The notes below the pieces were generated by a model that ran no database searches, was not told where the DNA came from, and saw only the letters and a list, made by a program, of their open reading frames with translations. From Bacillota bacterium (GTDB lineage Bacteria > Bacillota > Clostridia > Lachnospirales > Lachnospiraceae), in the NCBI GenBank assembly GCA_023390555.1, contig JAEWCQ010000015.1:124001-188000 (forward strand): DNA of 64,000 nt, read 5' to 3'. Each line of letters opens with the position of its first letter. The stretch's first letter is position 1. A program made the position numbers and the translations under genes. Shown in pieces: positions 51,708 to 59,650 of the stretch.

Positions 51708-51908
51708 TTATTTCATGCCGTATTTCTTATTAAACTGTTCAATACGTCCACGAGCCTGATTTGCTTTCTGCTGTCCGGTATAGAATGGATGGCATTTTGA
51801 GCAGATTTCAACGTGAATATCTTCTTTGGTTGAACCAGTTACAAATGTGTTGCCACAGTTGCAGGTTACAGTTGCCTGATAATAACTTGGATGGATTCCT
51901 TCTTTCAT
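51708..51908 (-). CDS. rpmE: 50S ribosomal protein bL31, zinc-binding form
   Basis: 66 residues beginning MKEGIHPSYYQATVTC. The four Cys of the C+ zinc form are present (TCNCGNTF and ICSKCHPFYTG). I start at ATG 51908, the classic MKEGIHP start; an in-frame GTG three codons earlier overlaps the ribosome site. The zinc-free paralogue, if any, is elsewhere. Downstream of rho, as usual in Firmicutes. Confidence 0.97.
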   Translation of the reverse strand: MKEGIHPSYYQATVTCNCGNTFVTGSTKEDIHVEICSKCHPFYTGQQKANQARGRIEQFNKKYGMK

Positions 51909-51995
51909 GTCCTTCACCTCTCAAATATATATTTATATCGCATGTTTGTCAAATTAAACACGTCACTGTTTAGTTTCCGAATAAACAGCTTATTT

Positions 51996-52024
51996 ATTGT
52001 AACATAGGGACATGCTTTATGCAA
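51996..52024 (-). promoter_or_regulatory. rpmE promoter
   Basis: Minus strand: TTGCAT (52019-52024), 17-base spacer, TACAAT (51996-52001). It leaves a leader of about 80 bases. Confidence 0.65.
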
Positions 52025-52030
52025 GCACTT

Positions 52031-53515
52031 TTATATTATTTTTGTCTTCTTTATGAGCTGACAAAAATCTCGGTTCGTTCTCGTACGCACGAATGTATTT
52101 AAAATGCTTTCGACAGCCTCATCCGTCTTCATGCCGTTGACCGCTTTCCGCATAATGTACACGGCCTCCTGCTCTTCCGTATCCAACAGAAGATCTTCCC
52201 GTCTTGTCCCTGATCTTACGATATCAAGCGCAGGAAACACCCGTTTCTCCGAAAGCCTCCGGTCTAACACAAGTTCCATGTTACCGGTTCCCTTAAATTC
52301 CTCATATACGACATCATCCATCTTACTTCCCGTATCCACGAGCGCTGTAGCAAGAATCGTAAGACTTCCGCCTTCCCGCATATTCCTTGCCGCACCGAAA
52401 AAACGTTTCGGCATATGCAGTGCCGCCGGATCAAGACCACCGGACAATGTCCTTCCGCTTGGTGGAACAGTCAGGTTATATGCCCTTGCAAGCCTTGTGA
52501 TGCTGTCCAGCAAAATAATTACATCCTTCTTATGCTCCACCAGACGCTTTGCTCTTTCGATGACCATCTCGGATACCCGTTTGTGATGTTCCGGAAGTTC
52601 GTCAAAGGTGGAATAAATCACCTCTACATTGTTTCCCTCAATTGCCTCTTTAATATCGGTAACTTCTTCCGGACGTTCGTCAATCAGCAGAATAATCAGA
52701 TGCATATTGGAATGATTGCGTGTGATCGACTTTGCCACCTCTTTCAGAAGGGTTGTCTTACCGGCTTTCGGCGGAGATACGATCATTCCCCTCTGCCCCT
52801 TTCCAATCGGTGATACCAGATCCACGATACGCATTGCCATGCTCTTGCTTCCACTTTCCAGACGAATTCGCTCATTTGGGAAAATCGGCGTCAGGTCTTC
52901 GAAATTCTTGCGTTTCATCGCTTCTGACGGATGATATCCATTGATGGAAGTGATATAAAGCAACGCAGAAAACTTCTCTGCCTGTGTCTTGACTCTCGTA
53001 TTTCCGCTTATGATATCACCTGTTTTCAGATTGAATTTGCGGATTTGAGACGGAGAAACATAGACATCATTTTCTCCCGGCATATAATTTTCGCAACGGA
53101 TGAATCCATATCCATCCTGCATGACCTCCAGAATACCGTGTGCCGACTGTCCGCTGTCAAGCTCCTGCCGATCCTCACATTTTTCTCTGCCCTCGGCGGT
53201 ACGCTCTTCTCCGGTACGATTTTCACTCACACTTCTATTCTCCGTATTTCCACGACTCTCACCGCTCCCGCGGTTCTCCGTCGTTCTTTTGCTTTCTATA
53301 TTTTCGGTATTGGCCTTCGGCACTCTGCGGGCGATTTCTCTTACGGGCTCAGTTTGAGATGCTTCCGGCTTGCTCTCCTCCGCAAGTCTTGCATCTTCTG
53401 CCAGCATCGCCTCTACCAGATCTGCTTTCTTCATAGTCGAAGTATTCTTGATTCCTCTTGACTTCGCCACGTCACGCAATACGGTGACAGAAAGGCTCTC
53501 ATACTTTTCTCTCAT
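52031..53515 (-). CDS. rho: Transcription termination factor Rho
   Basis: A hexameric RNA helicase of 494 residues. The N-terminal SAP-like Rho_N domain (about 1-38) is followed by a low-complexity linker (about 41-122) rich in Glu, Arg, Asn, Ser and Thr, with repeated TENR/SENR-like units. The RNA-binding cold-shock fold begins near GILEVMQDGYGFIR. The ATPase has Walker A SPPKAGKTTLLKEVA, Walker B HLIILLIDERPEE and the R-loop LDSITRLARAYNLTVPPSGR. The start at 53515 follows AAAGGAGCAG; the longer open frame lacks a ribosome site. Confidence 0.97.
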   Translation of the reverse strand: MREKYESLSVTVLRDVAKSRGIKNTSTMKKADLVEAMLAEDARLAEESKPEASQTEPVREIARRVPKANTENIESKRTTENRGSGESRGNTENRSVSENRTGEERTAEGREKCEDRQELDSGQSAHGILEVMQDGYGFIRCENYMPGENDVYVSPSQIRKFNLKTGDIISGNTRVKTQAEKFSALLYITSINGYHPSEAMKRKNFEDLTPIFPNERIRLESGSKSMAMRIVDLVSPIGKGQRGMIVSPPKAGKTTLLKEVAKSITRNHSNMHLIILLIDERPEEVTDIKEAIEGNNVEVIYSTFDELPEHHKRVSEMVIERAKRLVEHKKDVIILLDSITRLARAYNLTVPPSGRTLSGGLDPAALHMPKRFFGAARNMREGGSLTILATALVDTGSKMDDVVYEEFKGTGNMELVLDRRLSEKRVFPALDIVRSGTRREDLLLDTEEQEAVYIMRKAVNGMKTDEAVESILNTFVRTRTNRDFCQLIKKTKII

Positions 53516-53576
53516 ATTCTGCTCCTTTTCTCCAATACAAATGCCATTTAGAAAATAATCATCGTCATACGTGCAA

Positions 53577-53669
53577 TCAACAAGCCAAAAGAATAACATT
53601 CTCTGGTAAATGCTTATCGTCTAACAATATCAGTTTTTCATCTCTGGGATTCTCTATCGACTGCTTCAT
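53577..53669 (-). CDS. Possible 30-residue leader peptide upstream of rho
   Basis: An open frame of 30 codons (MKQSIENPRDEKLILLDDKH... ending at TGA 53577) sits in the ~190-base rho leader. No good ribosome site precedes its ATG. E. coli rho also has a small upstream frame (rhoL), which is why I list it, but the evidence is weak. Confidence 0.2.
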   Translation of the reverse strand: MKQSIENPRDEKLILLDDKHLPENVILLAC

Positions 53670-53714
53670 AATGACCGGATATATGCTTTGATTCTAAAGA
53701 TTTGATATAAACGT

Positions 53715-53743
53715 ATTATACACTACTTATTTTGAAATAGGAA
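53715..53743 (-). promoter_or_regulatory. Probable rho promoter
   Basis: Minus strand: TATAAT (53715-53720); at 17 bases upstream the -35 is poor (TTCCTA, 53738-53743) and lies inside the inverted repeat AAATAGGA-AG-TCCTATTT (53735-53752). Predicted leader about 190 bases. The 53516-53824 spacer holds this promoter, the malic-enzyme promoter and the repeats. Confidence 0.45.
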
Positions 53744-53810
53744 GTCCTATTTTTCTTGATTTGTTTTTTTTTTAATGCTATGATTACACTGTTGCTTATA
53801 AATAGGAAGT
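53735..53810. repeat. Repeated AAATAGGAAGT element between rho and the malic enzyme gene
   Basis: AAATAGGAAGT occurs at 53735-53745 and again at 53800-53810. The first copy continues into TCCTATTT, making an inverted repeat (53735-53742 / 53745-53752). The copies flank the malic enzyme promoter. Possible operator; binder unknown. Confidence 0.5.
53756..53784 (+). promoter_or_regulatory. Malic enzyme promoter
   Basis: TTGATT (53756-53761), 17-base T-rich spacer, TATGAT (53779-53784). Confidence 0.65.
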
Positions 53811-53824
53811 GAAGGAGAATCATT

Positions 53825-54976
53825 ATGGATACCAACGAAAAAGCTATTGCTATGCACAAAGAATGGAACGGCAAATTAGAAACAATCGCAAAATCACCGG
53901 TCAAATCCAGAGAAGACCTCTCTATTGCATATACACCGGGTGTTGCTGCTCCCTGCCGGCTCATCGCCGAGAATCAGGAAGAAGCCTATACCTACACGAT
54001 GAAGGCAAATACCGTGGCCGTTGTGTCCGACGGAAGTGCCGTACTTGGACTCGGAAATATCGGACCTTACGCAGCCATGCCGGTCATGGAAGGAAAATGC
54101 GTACTGTTTAAGGAATTCGGCAATGTCAATGCGTTTCCGATCTGTCTGGACACACAGGATACCGAGGAAATTATCCAGTCGGTCAAAAATATTGCACCGG
54201 CTTTCGGCGGTATTAATCTGGAAGACATTTCGGCCCCAAGATGTTTTGAAATCGAAGAACGTCTCAAAGAGATTCTTGATATACCGGTATTCCACGACGA
54301 CCAGCACGGTACTGCTATCGTTGTCCTTGCAGGTATCATAAACGGCTTGAAAGTAACGGGTAAGCGGAAAGAAGACTGCAGGGTCGTTGTAAACGGAGCC
54401 GGTTCTGCCGGTGTTGCCATCACGAAATTACTCCTGACCTATGGTTTCCTTCATGTAACCATGTGCGACCGCGAGGGTATTATCGGAAAAGATTATCCGA
54501 ACCTGAACTGGATGCAGCAGAAAATGACGGAAGTGACCAATCTGGAGAATCAAAAGGGAACACTTGCCGATGCTTTGGATGGTTCCGATATTTTTGTCGG
54601 TGTCTCCGCTCCGAATATTGTGACCGCAGAAATGGTAGCCTCGATGAAGAAAGATGCCATTCTCTTTGCAATGGCAAACCCGGTTCCGGAAATCATGCCG
54701 GATGTTGCCAAAGCTGCCGGAGCAAAAATAGTTGGAACCGGACGCAGTGATTTCCCGAATCAGGTCAACAATGTCGTCGCATTTCCTGGAATCTTCAAGG
54801 GTGCGCTCGAGGGACGTGCCACCCAGATCACGGAAGAGATGAAGCTGGCTGCCGCCCAGGCAATTGCCAACCTTGTATCGGAAGAAGAACTGGATGCGGA
54901 TTTCATTATGCCGGAGCCATTTGATCTACGCATTGCGCAGGTCGTGAGTGATGCTGTAAAATCACATATCAAATAG
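53825..54976 (+). CDS. NAD(P)-dependent malic enzyme
   Basis: Decarboxylates malate to pyruvate. The short bacterial type, 383 residues. Blocks include LSIAYTPGVAAPCRLIAEN, VVSDGSAVLGLGNIGPYAAM, VFHDDQHGTAIVVLAGIING and a Rossmann motif VVVNGAGSAGVAITKLLL; the metal site lies in the FHDDQHGT block, and VGTGRSDFPNQVNNVVAFPG is also conserved. It lacks the phosphotransacetylase domain of MaeB. Cofactor choice cannot be told for certain. GAAGGAG precedes the ATG. It may be co-transcribed with the radical SAM and DUF4364 genes. Confidence 0.95.
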   Translation: MDTNEKAIAMHKEWNGKLETIAKSPVKSREDLSIAYTPGVAAPCRLIAENQEEAYTYTMKANTVAVVSDGSAVLGLGNIGPYAAMPVMEGKCVLFKEFGNVNAFPICLDTQDTEEIIQSVKNIAPAFGGINLEDISAPRCFEIEERLKEILDIPVFHDDQHGTAIVVLAGIINGLKVTGKRKEDCRVVVNGAGSAGVAITKLLLTYGFLHVTMCDREGIIGKDYPNLNWMQQKMTEVTNLENQKGTLADALDGSDIFVGVSAPNIVTAEMVASMKKDAILFAMANPVPEIMPDVAKAAGAKIVGTGRSDFPNQVNNVVAFPGIFKGALEGRATQITEEMKLAAAQAIANLVSEEELDADFIMPEPFDLRIAQVVSDAVKSHIK

Positions 54977-55014
54977 AACATCCGGTTCACACAATGACGG
55001 GAGAATGAATCCAT

Positions 55015-55956
55015 ATGCCAAAAATGTGGGACGACAAACGCTATTATTCTCTGAATTATTATTTAAAGCGGACCTATGGGGAGAAGGTATACCGACTCTC
55101 TTTAAATGGCGGAATGACCTGCCCAAACCGTGACGGAACCATTGACAGCCGCGGCTGTATCTTTTGCTCTGCCGGTGGTTCCGGCGATTTCGCAGCCAGT
55201 CCCGCCCAGTCTGTCACCCTGCAGTTAGCAGCTGCGCGGGAACAGATCCGTTCAAAAACGGACTGCAGCAGATTCATTGCCTACTTTCAGGCCTATACCA
55301 ATACCTATGCAGATATTTCCTATCTGCGTAATTTATACATGGAGGCCGTAAAGGCACCGGAAGTCGCAGCCCTTTCCATTGCCACGCGATGTGACTGTCT
55401 TGGAGAAGATGTGCTTTCTCTGCTCTGTGAAATCAATCAGATTAAACCGGTCTGGGTAGAGCTTGGTCTTCAGACAATCCATCCTGCCACCAGCCGTTTT
55501 ATCCGCAGCGGTTTCACTTATTCCTGTTTTCTGGATACCGTACAGCGCCTTCAGGATGCAAATTTAAGCACCGTTGTTCATCTGATTCTGGGGCTTCCGG
55601 GCGAAACGGAGGCCATGATGCTGGAATCGGTCGATGCAGTTGCCACCCTTCCGGTTTCCGGCATCAAACTCCAATTGCTTCACATACTCGAAGGTACAGA
55701 TCTTGCCGCTTATTACAGAAAACATCCATTTCCGGTATTTTCTTTTGATGAATACTGCAACTTTCTTCCCAAATGCCTGGAACGCCTGCCGGAACAGATG
55801 ATCATCCACCGGATTACCGGAGACGGTCCGAGAAATCTTCTGATTGCCCCTCTTTGGAGTACCGATAAGAAACGCGTCTTAAACCAGATTAATCGGAATA
55901 TGAAGCTGCAGGACACCTGGCAGGGAAAATATTATATACCTGTGGAATGCAAATGA
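55015..55956 (+). CDS. TIGR01212-family radical SAM protein (YhcC-like)
   Basis: 313 residues. The cluster Cys are C36, C48 and C51 in TCPNRDGTIDSRGCIFCSAG, the C-x11-C-x2-C spacing of this subgroup. YFQAYTNTYADISYLRNLY, VWVELGLQTIHPATSRFI and VVHLILGLPGETEAMM follow. The family is widespread, related to Elp3 and coproporphyrinogen oxidase-like SAM enzymes, and its substrate is not established. It lies 38 bases after malic enzyme. Confidence 0.93.
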   Translation: MPKMWDDKRYYSLNYYLKRTYGEKVYRLSLNGGMTCPNRDGTIDSRGCIFCSAGGSGDFAASPAQSVTLQLAAAREQIRSKTDCSRFIAYFQAYTNTYADISYLRNLYMEAVKAPEVAALSIATRCDCLGEDVLSLLCEINQIKPVWVELGLQTIHPATSRFIRSGFTYSCFLDTVQRLQDANLSTVVHLILGLPGETEAMMLESVDAVATLPVSGIKLQLLHILEGTDLAAYYRKHPFPVFSFDEYCNFLPKCLERLPEQMIIHRITGDGPRNLLIAPLWSTDKKRVLNQINRNMKLQDTWQGKYYIPVECK

Positions 55957-55976
55957 TTTAGAAAGGTTGTGTGCTT

Positions 55977-56492
55977 ATGGCTGAACCAAATACCATCTAT
56001 AAACTGATTATTTTATATATGCTGGAAAAAGTGGATTTTCCGTTGACAAACACACAGATATCCGACTTTTTTCTGGAAAAGGAATATACCGACTATTTCA
56101 CGATTCAACGAGTCATCCATGATCTTTTTGACTCCGAATTGATCCGTATGGAATCCACACATAAAAACACCCAGTATACAGCGACCCCTGCCGGGCGGGA
56201 AACGCTGCGTTATTTTCAGGATAAGATTTCTACTTCCATTCAGGAGGATGTACTTTCTTATTTTTCCGACAAAAAAGTGGAGCTCAAAAATGAGAACTCC
56301 ATCATTGCGGACTATTATAAAACACCGGAGCAGCAATATGCTGCACGCTGTCAGATCAAGGAAAAGGGCATTGCACTGTTGGACTGTACGCTCACAGTCA
56401 AAACGAAGGAACAGGCAGAGGCCATCTGCCAGAATTGGAAAAAGCAAAGTGATGACGTCTATGCCTGCCTGATGGACCTGCTCCTGAAATAA
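55977..56492 (+). CDS. DUF4364 family protein, winged-helix-like
   Basis: 171 residues. The N-terminus (LIILYMLEKVDFPLTNTQIS, then FTIQRVIHDLFDSELIRMES) looks like a winged helix of the PadR/MarR type, and the protein ends in a small alpha/beta domain. The DUF4364 family is restricted to Clostridia and is probably a DNA-binding regulator, but without a known target. I use ATG 55977; an in-frame GTG two codons earlier is possible. It ends 22 bases before the end of the convergent agrB. Confidence 0.88.
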   Translation: MAEPNTIYKLIILYMLEKVDFPLTNTQISDFFLEKEYTDYFTIQRVIHDLFDSELIRMESTHKNTQYTATPAGRETLRYFQDKISTSIQEDVLSYFSDKKVELKNENSIIADYYKTPEQQYAARCQIKEKGIALLDCTLTVKTKEQAEAICQNWKKQSDDVYACLMDLLLK

Positions 56493-56514
56493 CCTTCAAA
56501 ACGGCCTTTCCGCC

Positions 56515-57087
56515 CTATATTCTGCCATGCTGCAGCCTGCCGACAACTGCAAAAACCACTGCGGTGAGCATTGCGAACATCCATGTGGTACGCAGGCTCG
56601 TATCCACCGAAAAAAAGCGCAGAATTACAAGCAGCACGCTTTCTATCGATACAATCCAGATGGCCAGACGGCGTATCTTTTTCCTTCTGCCTTCCGATAC
56701 CGGATGATTCGGATGTATGACAGGTGCGAGCAGCACAGTGAGCAGAATCATGACCGGAAGCAGCACCAGCTCCAGCCAGAACGGAATACTCACATACTGC
56801 GCGGCATAGGACTCTCCGATACAAAGCAGTGTGCTCGTAATTGTGCATTTCAGATGCGTGTTTTCATGGTATCCGCCGATATTGATACGCAGCAGCGTGA
56901 ACACGATGAGCCAAAGGATCGCCTGTGGAACAATATGCAGAATCAATGCAAGAATCAATACAATTCCATTCGTAATAAGCTCACTCAGTGTACACTCCGC
57001 CCCATAGGCCAGGATTGCCTTTTTCTTTTCCTCTGCTCCGTTTGCTACCAGTGTTTCCGCTATTTTTACCGCCATTTCATGTAACAT
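56515..57087 (-). CDS. agrB: AgrB, autoinducer peptide-processing membrane protease
   Basis: 190 residues with several membrane segments. The catalytic pair is H74 and C81 in NIGGYHENTHLKCTITST, the H-x6-C spacing of S. aureus AgrB (H77, C84). AgrB cuts the C-terminal tail from AgrD and forms the thiolactone. I start at ATG 57087, with AAGGGGGAG before it; an in-frame GTG two codons upstream lies within that site. It is the third gene of agrC-agrA-agrB, 6 bases after agrA, and its substrate is the divergent agrD. Confidence 0.95.
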   Translation of the reverse strand: MLHEMAVKIAETLVANGAEEKKKAILAYGAECTLSELITNGIVLILALILHIVPQAILWLIVFTLLRINIGGYHENTHLKCTITSTLLCIGESYAAQYVSIPFWLELVLLPVMILLTVLLAPVIHPNHPVSEGRRKKIRRLAIWIVSIESVLLVILRFFSVDTSLRTTWMFAMLTAVVFAVVGRLQHGRI

Positions 57088-57099
57088 ACTCACTCCCCC

Positions 57100-57804
57100 T
57101 TAATCTTTTAAGGCGTCAATCATCGCCTGTTGTACCTGTTGCAGATAGGTCGCACTGATTGGAAGCACGGTCCCATCCGTCAGATAAAGTTCCGTTTTAC
57201 ATACGTGACTTACATAATCCATATTTACCAGAATCGTCCGATGGCACTGCCTGAAATTTTTTGGAAACGAATTTACAAGTGAATTAAACTTGATCTTCGG
57301 TGAATATGGTTTTTCCACATCACGAATATGAATGTCCACATTGTGATTGGAACTTGCAATATAAGTAATGTTTCTATATTTGATTCGGATTGCCGTTCCT
57401 CTGTTGAATATCGTATAGTAATCCGAACTGTAACGCACATATATACCTTCCAGACATTTCATGAGCTTTTGCCGGTCTGTTGGTTTCAAAAGATACTGAT
57501 ACGCATGTACATCATAACCTTCGAGCAGGTATTCCCTGTGACTTGTGGTGAAAATAATTTCACCTCTGTATTTATTCACTCTCAGTCTTTTCGCCACCTG
57601 CATCCCATTCATTCCGCCGTCCAGTTCGATATCGATAAAAACCACGTGATAATGTATGGGCATCTGAAAAAATGTCTCTCCATTTACAAATTCAGATATA
57701 TTTACTTCCACATTATAGATCCCTGCCCACTGTTTGATATAATCGTTCAGCAGTACCCGGTATGTGTACTGATCCTCGATAATTCCGATATGAAATGTCC
57801 CCAT
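57100..57804 (-). CDS. agrA: AgrA-like LytTR response regulator
   Basis: A receiver domain with phospho-acceptor D58 (VVFIDIELDGGMNGM) and K in AYQYLLKPTD, followed by a LytTR DNA-binding domain (YRNITYIASSNHNVDIHI, FRQCHRTILVNMDYVSHV, LTDGTVLPIS). 234 residues. It should be phosphorylated by AgrC and activate agr promoters. The start follows GGGGAGGAAAA. Confidence 0.93.
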   Translation of the reverse strand: MGTFHIGIIEDQYTYRVLLNDYIKQWAGIYNVEVNISEFVNGETFFQMPIHYHVVFIDIELDGGMNGMQVAKRLRVNKYRGEIIFTTSHREYLLEGYDVHAYQYLLKPTDRQKLMKCLEGIYVRYSSDYYTIFNRGTAIRIKYRNITYIASSNHNVDIHIRDVEKPYSPKIKFNSLVNSFPKNFRQCHRTILVNMDYVSHVCKTELYLTDGTVLPISATYLQQVQQAMIDALKD

Positions 57805-57825
57805 TTTTCCTCCCCTGTAAATCTG

Positions 57826-59112
57826 TCATGACAAATGACATGGCAACACAACCGTTACCGTAAATGATTCCTCCTTCGCTTCAAATAAGCAAAATCCACG
57901 ATTCTGTTCCGCGAGCTGCTCCACTCTTTTTACGCCGATTCCATGATCACTGCCGATTTTTGTTGTCCTGAGTCTCTTTCCGTTAAACCGATACTTTCCG
58001 TCGGAACTGTTTGTTACACTGATATAGAACATATTCCGCTTCGGTTTCATAACTACGCTGATGTAGCGGCCGATATCTTCCGAGAGCTTGTCACACGCTT
58101 CGATTGCATTGTCCAGTATATTTCCGATAATAATGCAGATATCCATATCTTCAATCGAAATTTCCGGTGAAATCGTGATTTCATAATCTGTACGGATATG
58201 ATGTGACTTTGCGATCATGAACTTGTTGGACAACAGAGCATCTATCGCTGTGTTTCCGCTGACGATCAACTCACCAACCTCTTTCTGCTCCTGTTGGAGT
58301 TTTACGCAGTATGCCTTCAATGCCTCATAGTTTTCTTCCTGCAGCAGCTGGCGGATCACAGAAATATGCTGCTTGTAGTCGTGCTTCCACTCTCGCAGCG
58401 CCTGAATCGAATCCTTCACATTTTCAATATAGCTGATTTCCATCTGATACTGCCGGTTCGCCACCTCCAGCATCGTCTTTTCATAAGTGACCTGTCCTAT
58501 TTTATCAAAAATATAAAACATCAGGAGAACGATTCCCAATATACAGGCACAGATAAAAATAGGATGCATGGAATCATCTGTGCCATCCAAAGCAACAGTG
58601 ACAAAAAGCATTTGATTCAGTGCTACAGTCGCGATAATCAACACGACCAGCATCAAAAGATTCAGATACATCGGTAAGTAGGACTTTTTTGTTTTTGTGA
58701 GAGAAATTCCCATATATAATAATGCACAGAAGATGATATAAATGCTTGTCAAAATAAATCTGGCGTGGGATGGATTCATTGCCTGCTGCACGTTCGTAAG
58801 CCCCGTGAAACTGATCAGACCAAGCGTCAGCACATTTGCTACCGTGGCAATAATCGGTTCCATACAGGCATTCCCCACTTTCTGAGTGAAGCTGCCCTGA
58901 AACGCCGCATACACATAAATAATATCTGCGAGGGAGAGCACCACAATCGTTACGCTCATGCCTTTCCCTGTAAAATTCAGATATGTTTCCAAGATCCAGA
59001 CCAAAGTTATTCCCAACATGCTTCCTATCTTAGATTTATAATCCAGACGTTTTGTTAGAAATCTGTAGAATATAAACTTCTCAAAAAAGTTAACAATAAT
59101 TTCCCATCCCAT
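57826..59112 (-). CDS. agrC: AgrC-like receptor histidine kinase (GHKL)
   Basis: 428 residues. Six or so membrane helices fill the first ~205 residues, the autoinducer-peptide sensor. The dimerisation helix has REWKHDYKQHISVIRQLLQ with phospho-acceptor H244. The HATPase_c domain has IIIGNILDNAIEAC (N box), SDHGIGVKRVEQLAEQNRG (G box) and ends in VVLPCHLS. The start is preceded by GGGGA. It leads the agrCAB unit with its own promoter, facing agrD. Confidence 0.93.
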   Translation of the reverse strand: MGWEIIVNFFEKFIFYRFLTKRLDYKSKIGSMLGITLVWILETYLNFTGKGMSVTIVVLSLADIIYVYAAFQGSFTQKVGNACMEPIIATVANVLTLGLISFTGLTNVQQAMNPSHARFILTSIYIIFCALLYMGISLTKTKKSYLPMYLNLLMLVVLIIATVALNQMLFVTVALDGTDDSMHPIFICACILGIVLLMFYIFDKIGQVTYEKTMLEVANRQYQMEISYIENVKDSIQALREWKHDYKQHISVIRQLLQEENYEALKAYCVKLQQEQKEVGELIVSGNTAIDALLSNKFMIAKSHHIRTDYEITISPEISIEDMDICIIIGNILDNAIEACDKLSEDIGRYISVVMKPKRNMFYISVTNSSDGKYRFNGKRLRTTKIGSDHGIGVKRVEQLAEQNRGFCLFEAKEESFTVTVVLPCHLS

Positions 59113-59124
59113 TTTTTATTCCCC

Positions 59125-59135
59125 TGACATTGTCA
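59125..59135. promoter_or_regulatory. TGACA-T-TGTCA palindrome at the agrC transcription start
   Basis: A perfect 11-base palindrome located at about +2 to +12 of the agrC transcript. It may be an operator; no regulator is assigned. Confidence 0.4.
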
Positions 59136-59143
59136 TATATTAC

Positions 59144-59172
59144 ATTATAGTTCTTTTTCTTCCATTTTACAA
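59144..59172 (-). promoter_or_regulatory. agrCAB promoter
   Basis: Minus strand: TTGTAA (59167-59172), 17-base spacer, TATAAT (59144-59149). Start of transcription near 59137. Confidence 0.75.
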
Positions 59173-59252
59173 TTTTATTACGCTTTTTTATCATAATTCA
59201 CGCTCTCAATTCGACATTTCGCGTCTTTTCTATGTACTTTTCAAGTGCAATT

Positions 59253-59261
59253 TGTCATAAT
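59253..59261 (+). promoter_or_regulatory. Probable agrD promoter, extended -10 with weak -35
   Basis: TGTCATAAT (59253-59261) is an extended -10 (TGn-CATAAT). The -35 region (around 59232-59238) is poor, as expected for an activator-dependent promoter. ACAGTTCAC (59272-59280) resembles one half of the LytTR/AgrA box but lies downstream; I cannot place a paired site. Confidence 0.45.
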
Positions 59262-59292
59262 GCAAATGTAAACAGTTCACGGAGGTGAGTTT

Positions 59293-59427
59293 ATGAAGAA
59301 CAAATTAATTAACACGGGCGTTTCCGTCAGCAGCAAAATCCTGAGCGGTATGGCTGATGCATTTGCATCGATGGCATGTTTTGCAATCTGCTACGAAGCA
59401 AAGGTACCGGAAGAACTGATCAAATAA
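59293..59427 (+). CDS. agrD: AgrD cyclic autoinducer propeptide
   Basis: 44 residues, below normal gene-calling length. The start ATG follows GGAGGTGAG. It has the three AgrD parts: an amphipathic leader (MKNKLINTGVSVSSKILSGM), a Cys-containing core (SMACFAICY) and the acidic recognition tail EAKVPEELIK, comparable with the S. aureus DEVEVPKEL tail. By alignment on the VP pair, AgrB would cut after the second Cys, giving a five-residue ring C-F-A-I-C; a cut after Tyr would give six. It is divergent from agrCAB, unlike the standard agrBDCA order. Confidence 0.92.
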   Translation: MKNKLINTGVSVSSKILSGMADAFASMACFAICYEAKVPEELIK

Positions 59428-59526
59428 TTCAGACGGTATTTATGAAACGTTTCAGCGAGTGTCTGCTGTTTTCATTTTGAAAATAACGCTGCACACTCAA
59501 AAAAATCAATGTTTTATTCTCTACCA

Positions 59527-59598
59527 GGAATTGTAATCACTCTACAATTCCCACTATTATCAAAGGCAAGATATGTTATCCACAAACATATCTTGCCT
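59527..59598. repeat. Two tandem perfect hairpins downstream of agrD
   Basis: Hairpin 1: GGAATTGTA (59527-59535) / TACAATTCC (59543-59551). Hairpin 2: AGGCAAGATATGTT (59564-59577) / AACATATCTTGCCT (59585-59598). Both have 7-base loops. A further imperfect dyad is at 59455-59500 (GAGTGT / ACACTC). Neither hairpin has a strong T run, so they are not ordinary terminators. They fill most of the 59428-59650 spacer. Confidence 0.7.
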
Positions 59599-59650
59599 CT
59601 CTCTCACTTTACCGCTTCATTTATTTTTCCATCGTTTCATTGCCTGATTC

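Noticed and set aside
51924..51952. Second rpmE promoter, TTGACA - 17 - TATATT
   Set aside because: The match is good, but transcripts would begin inside or after the ribosome site, giving a leaderless rpmE. The upstream promoter at 51996-52024 fits better.
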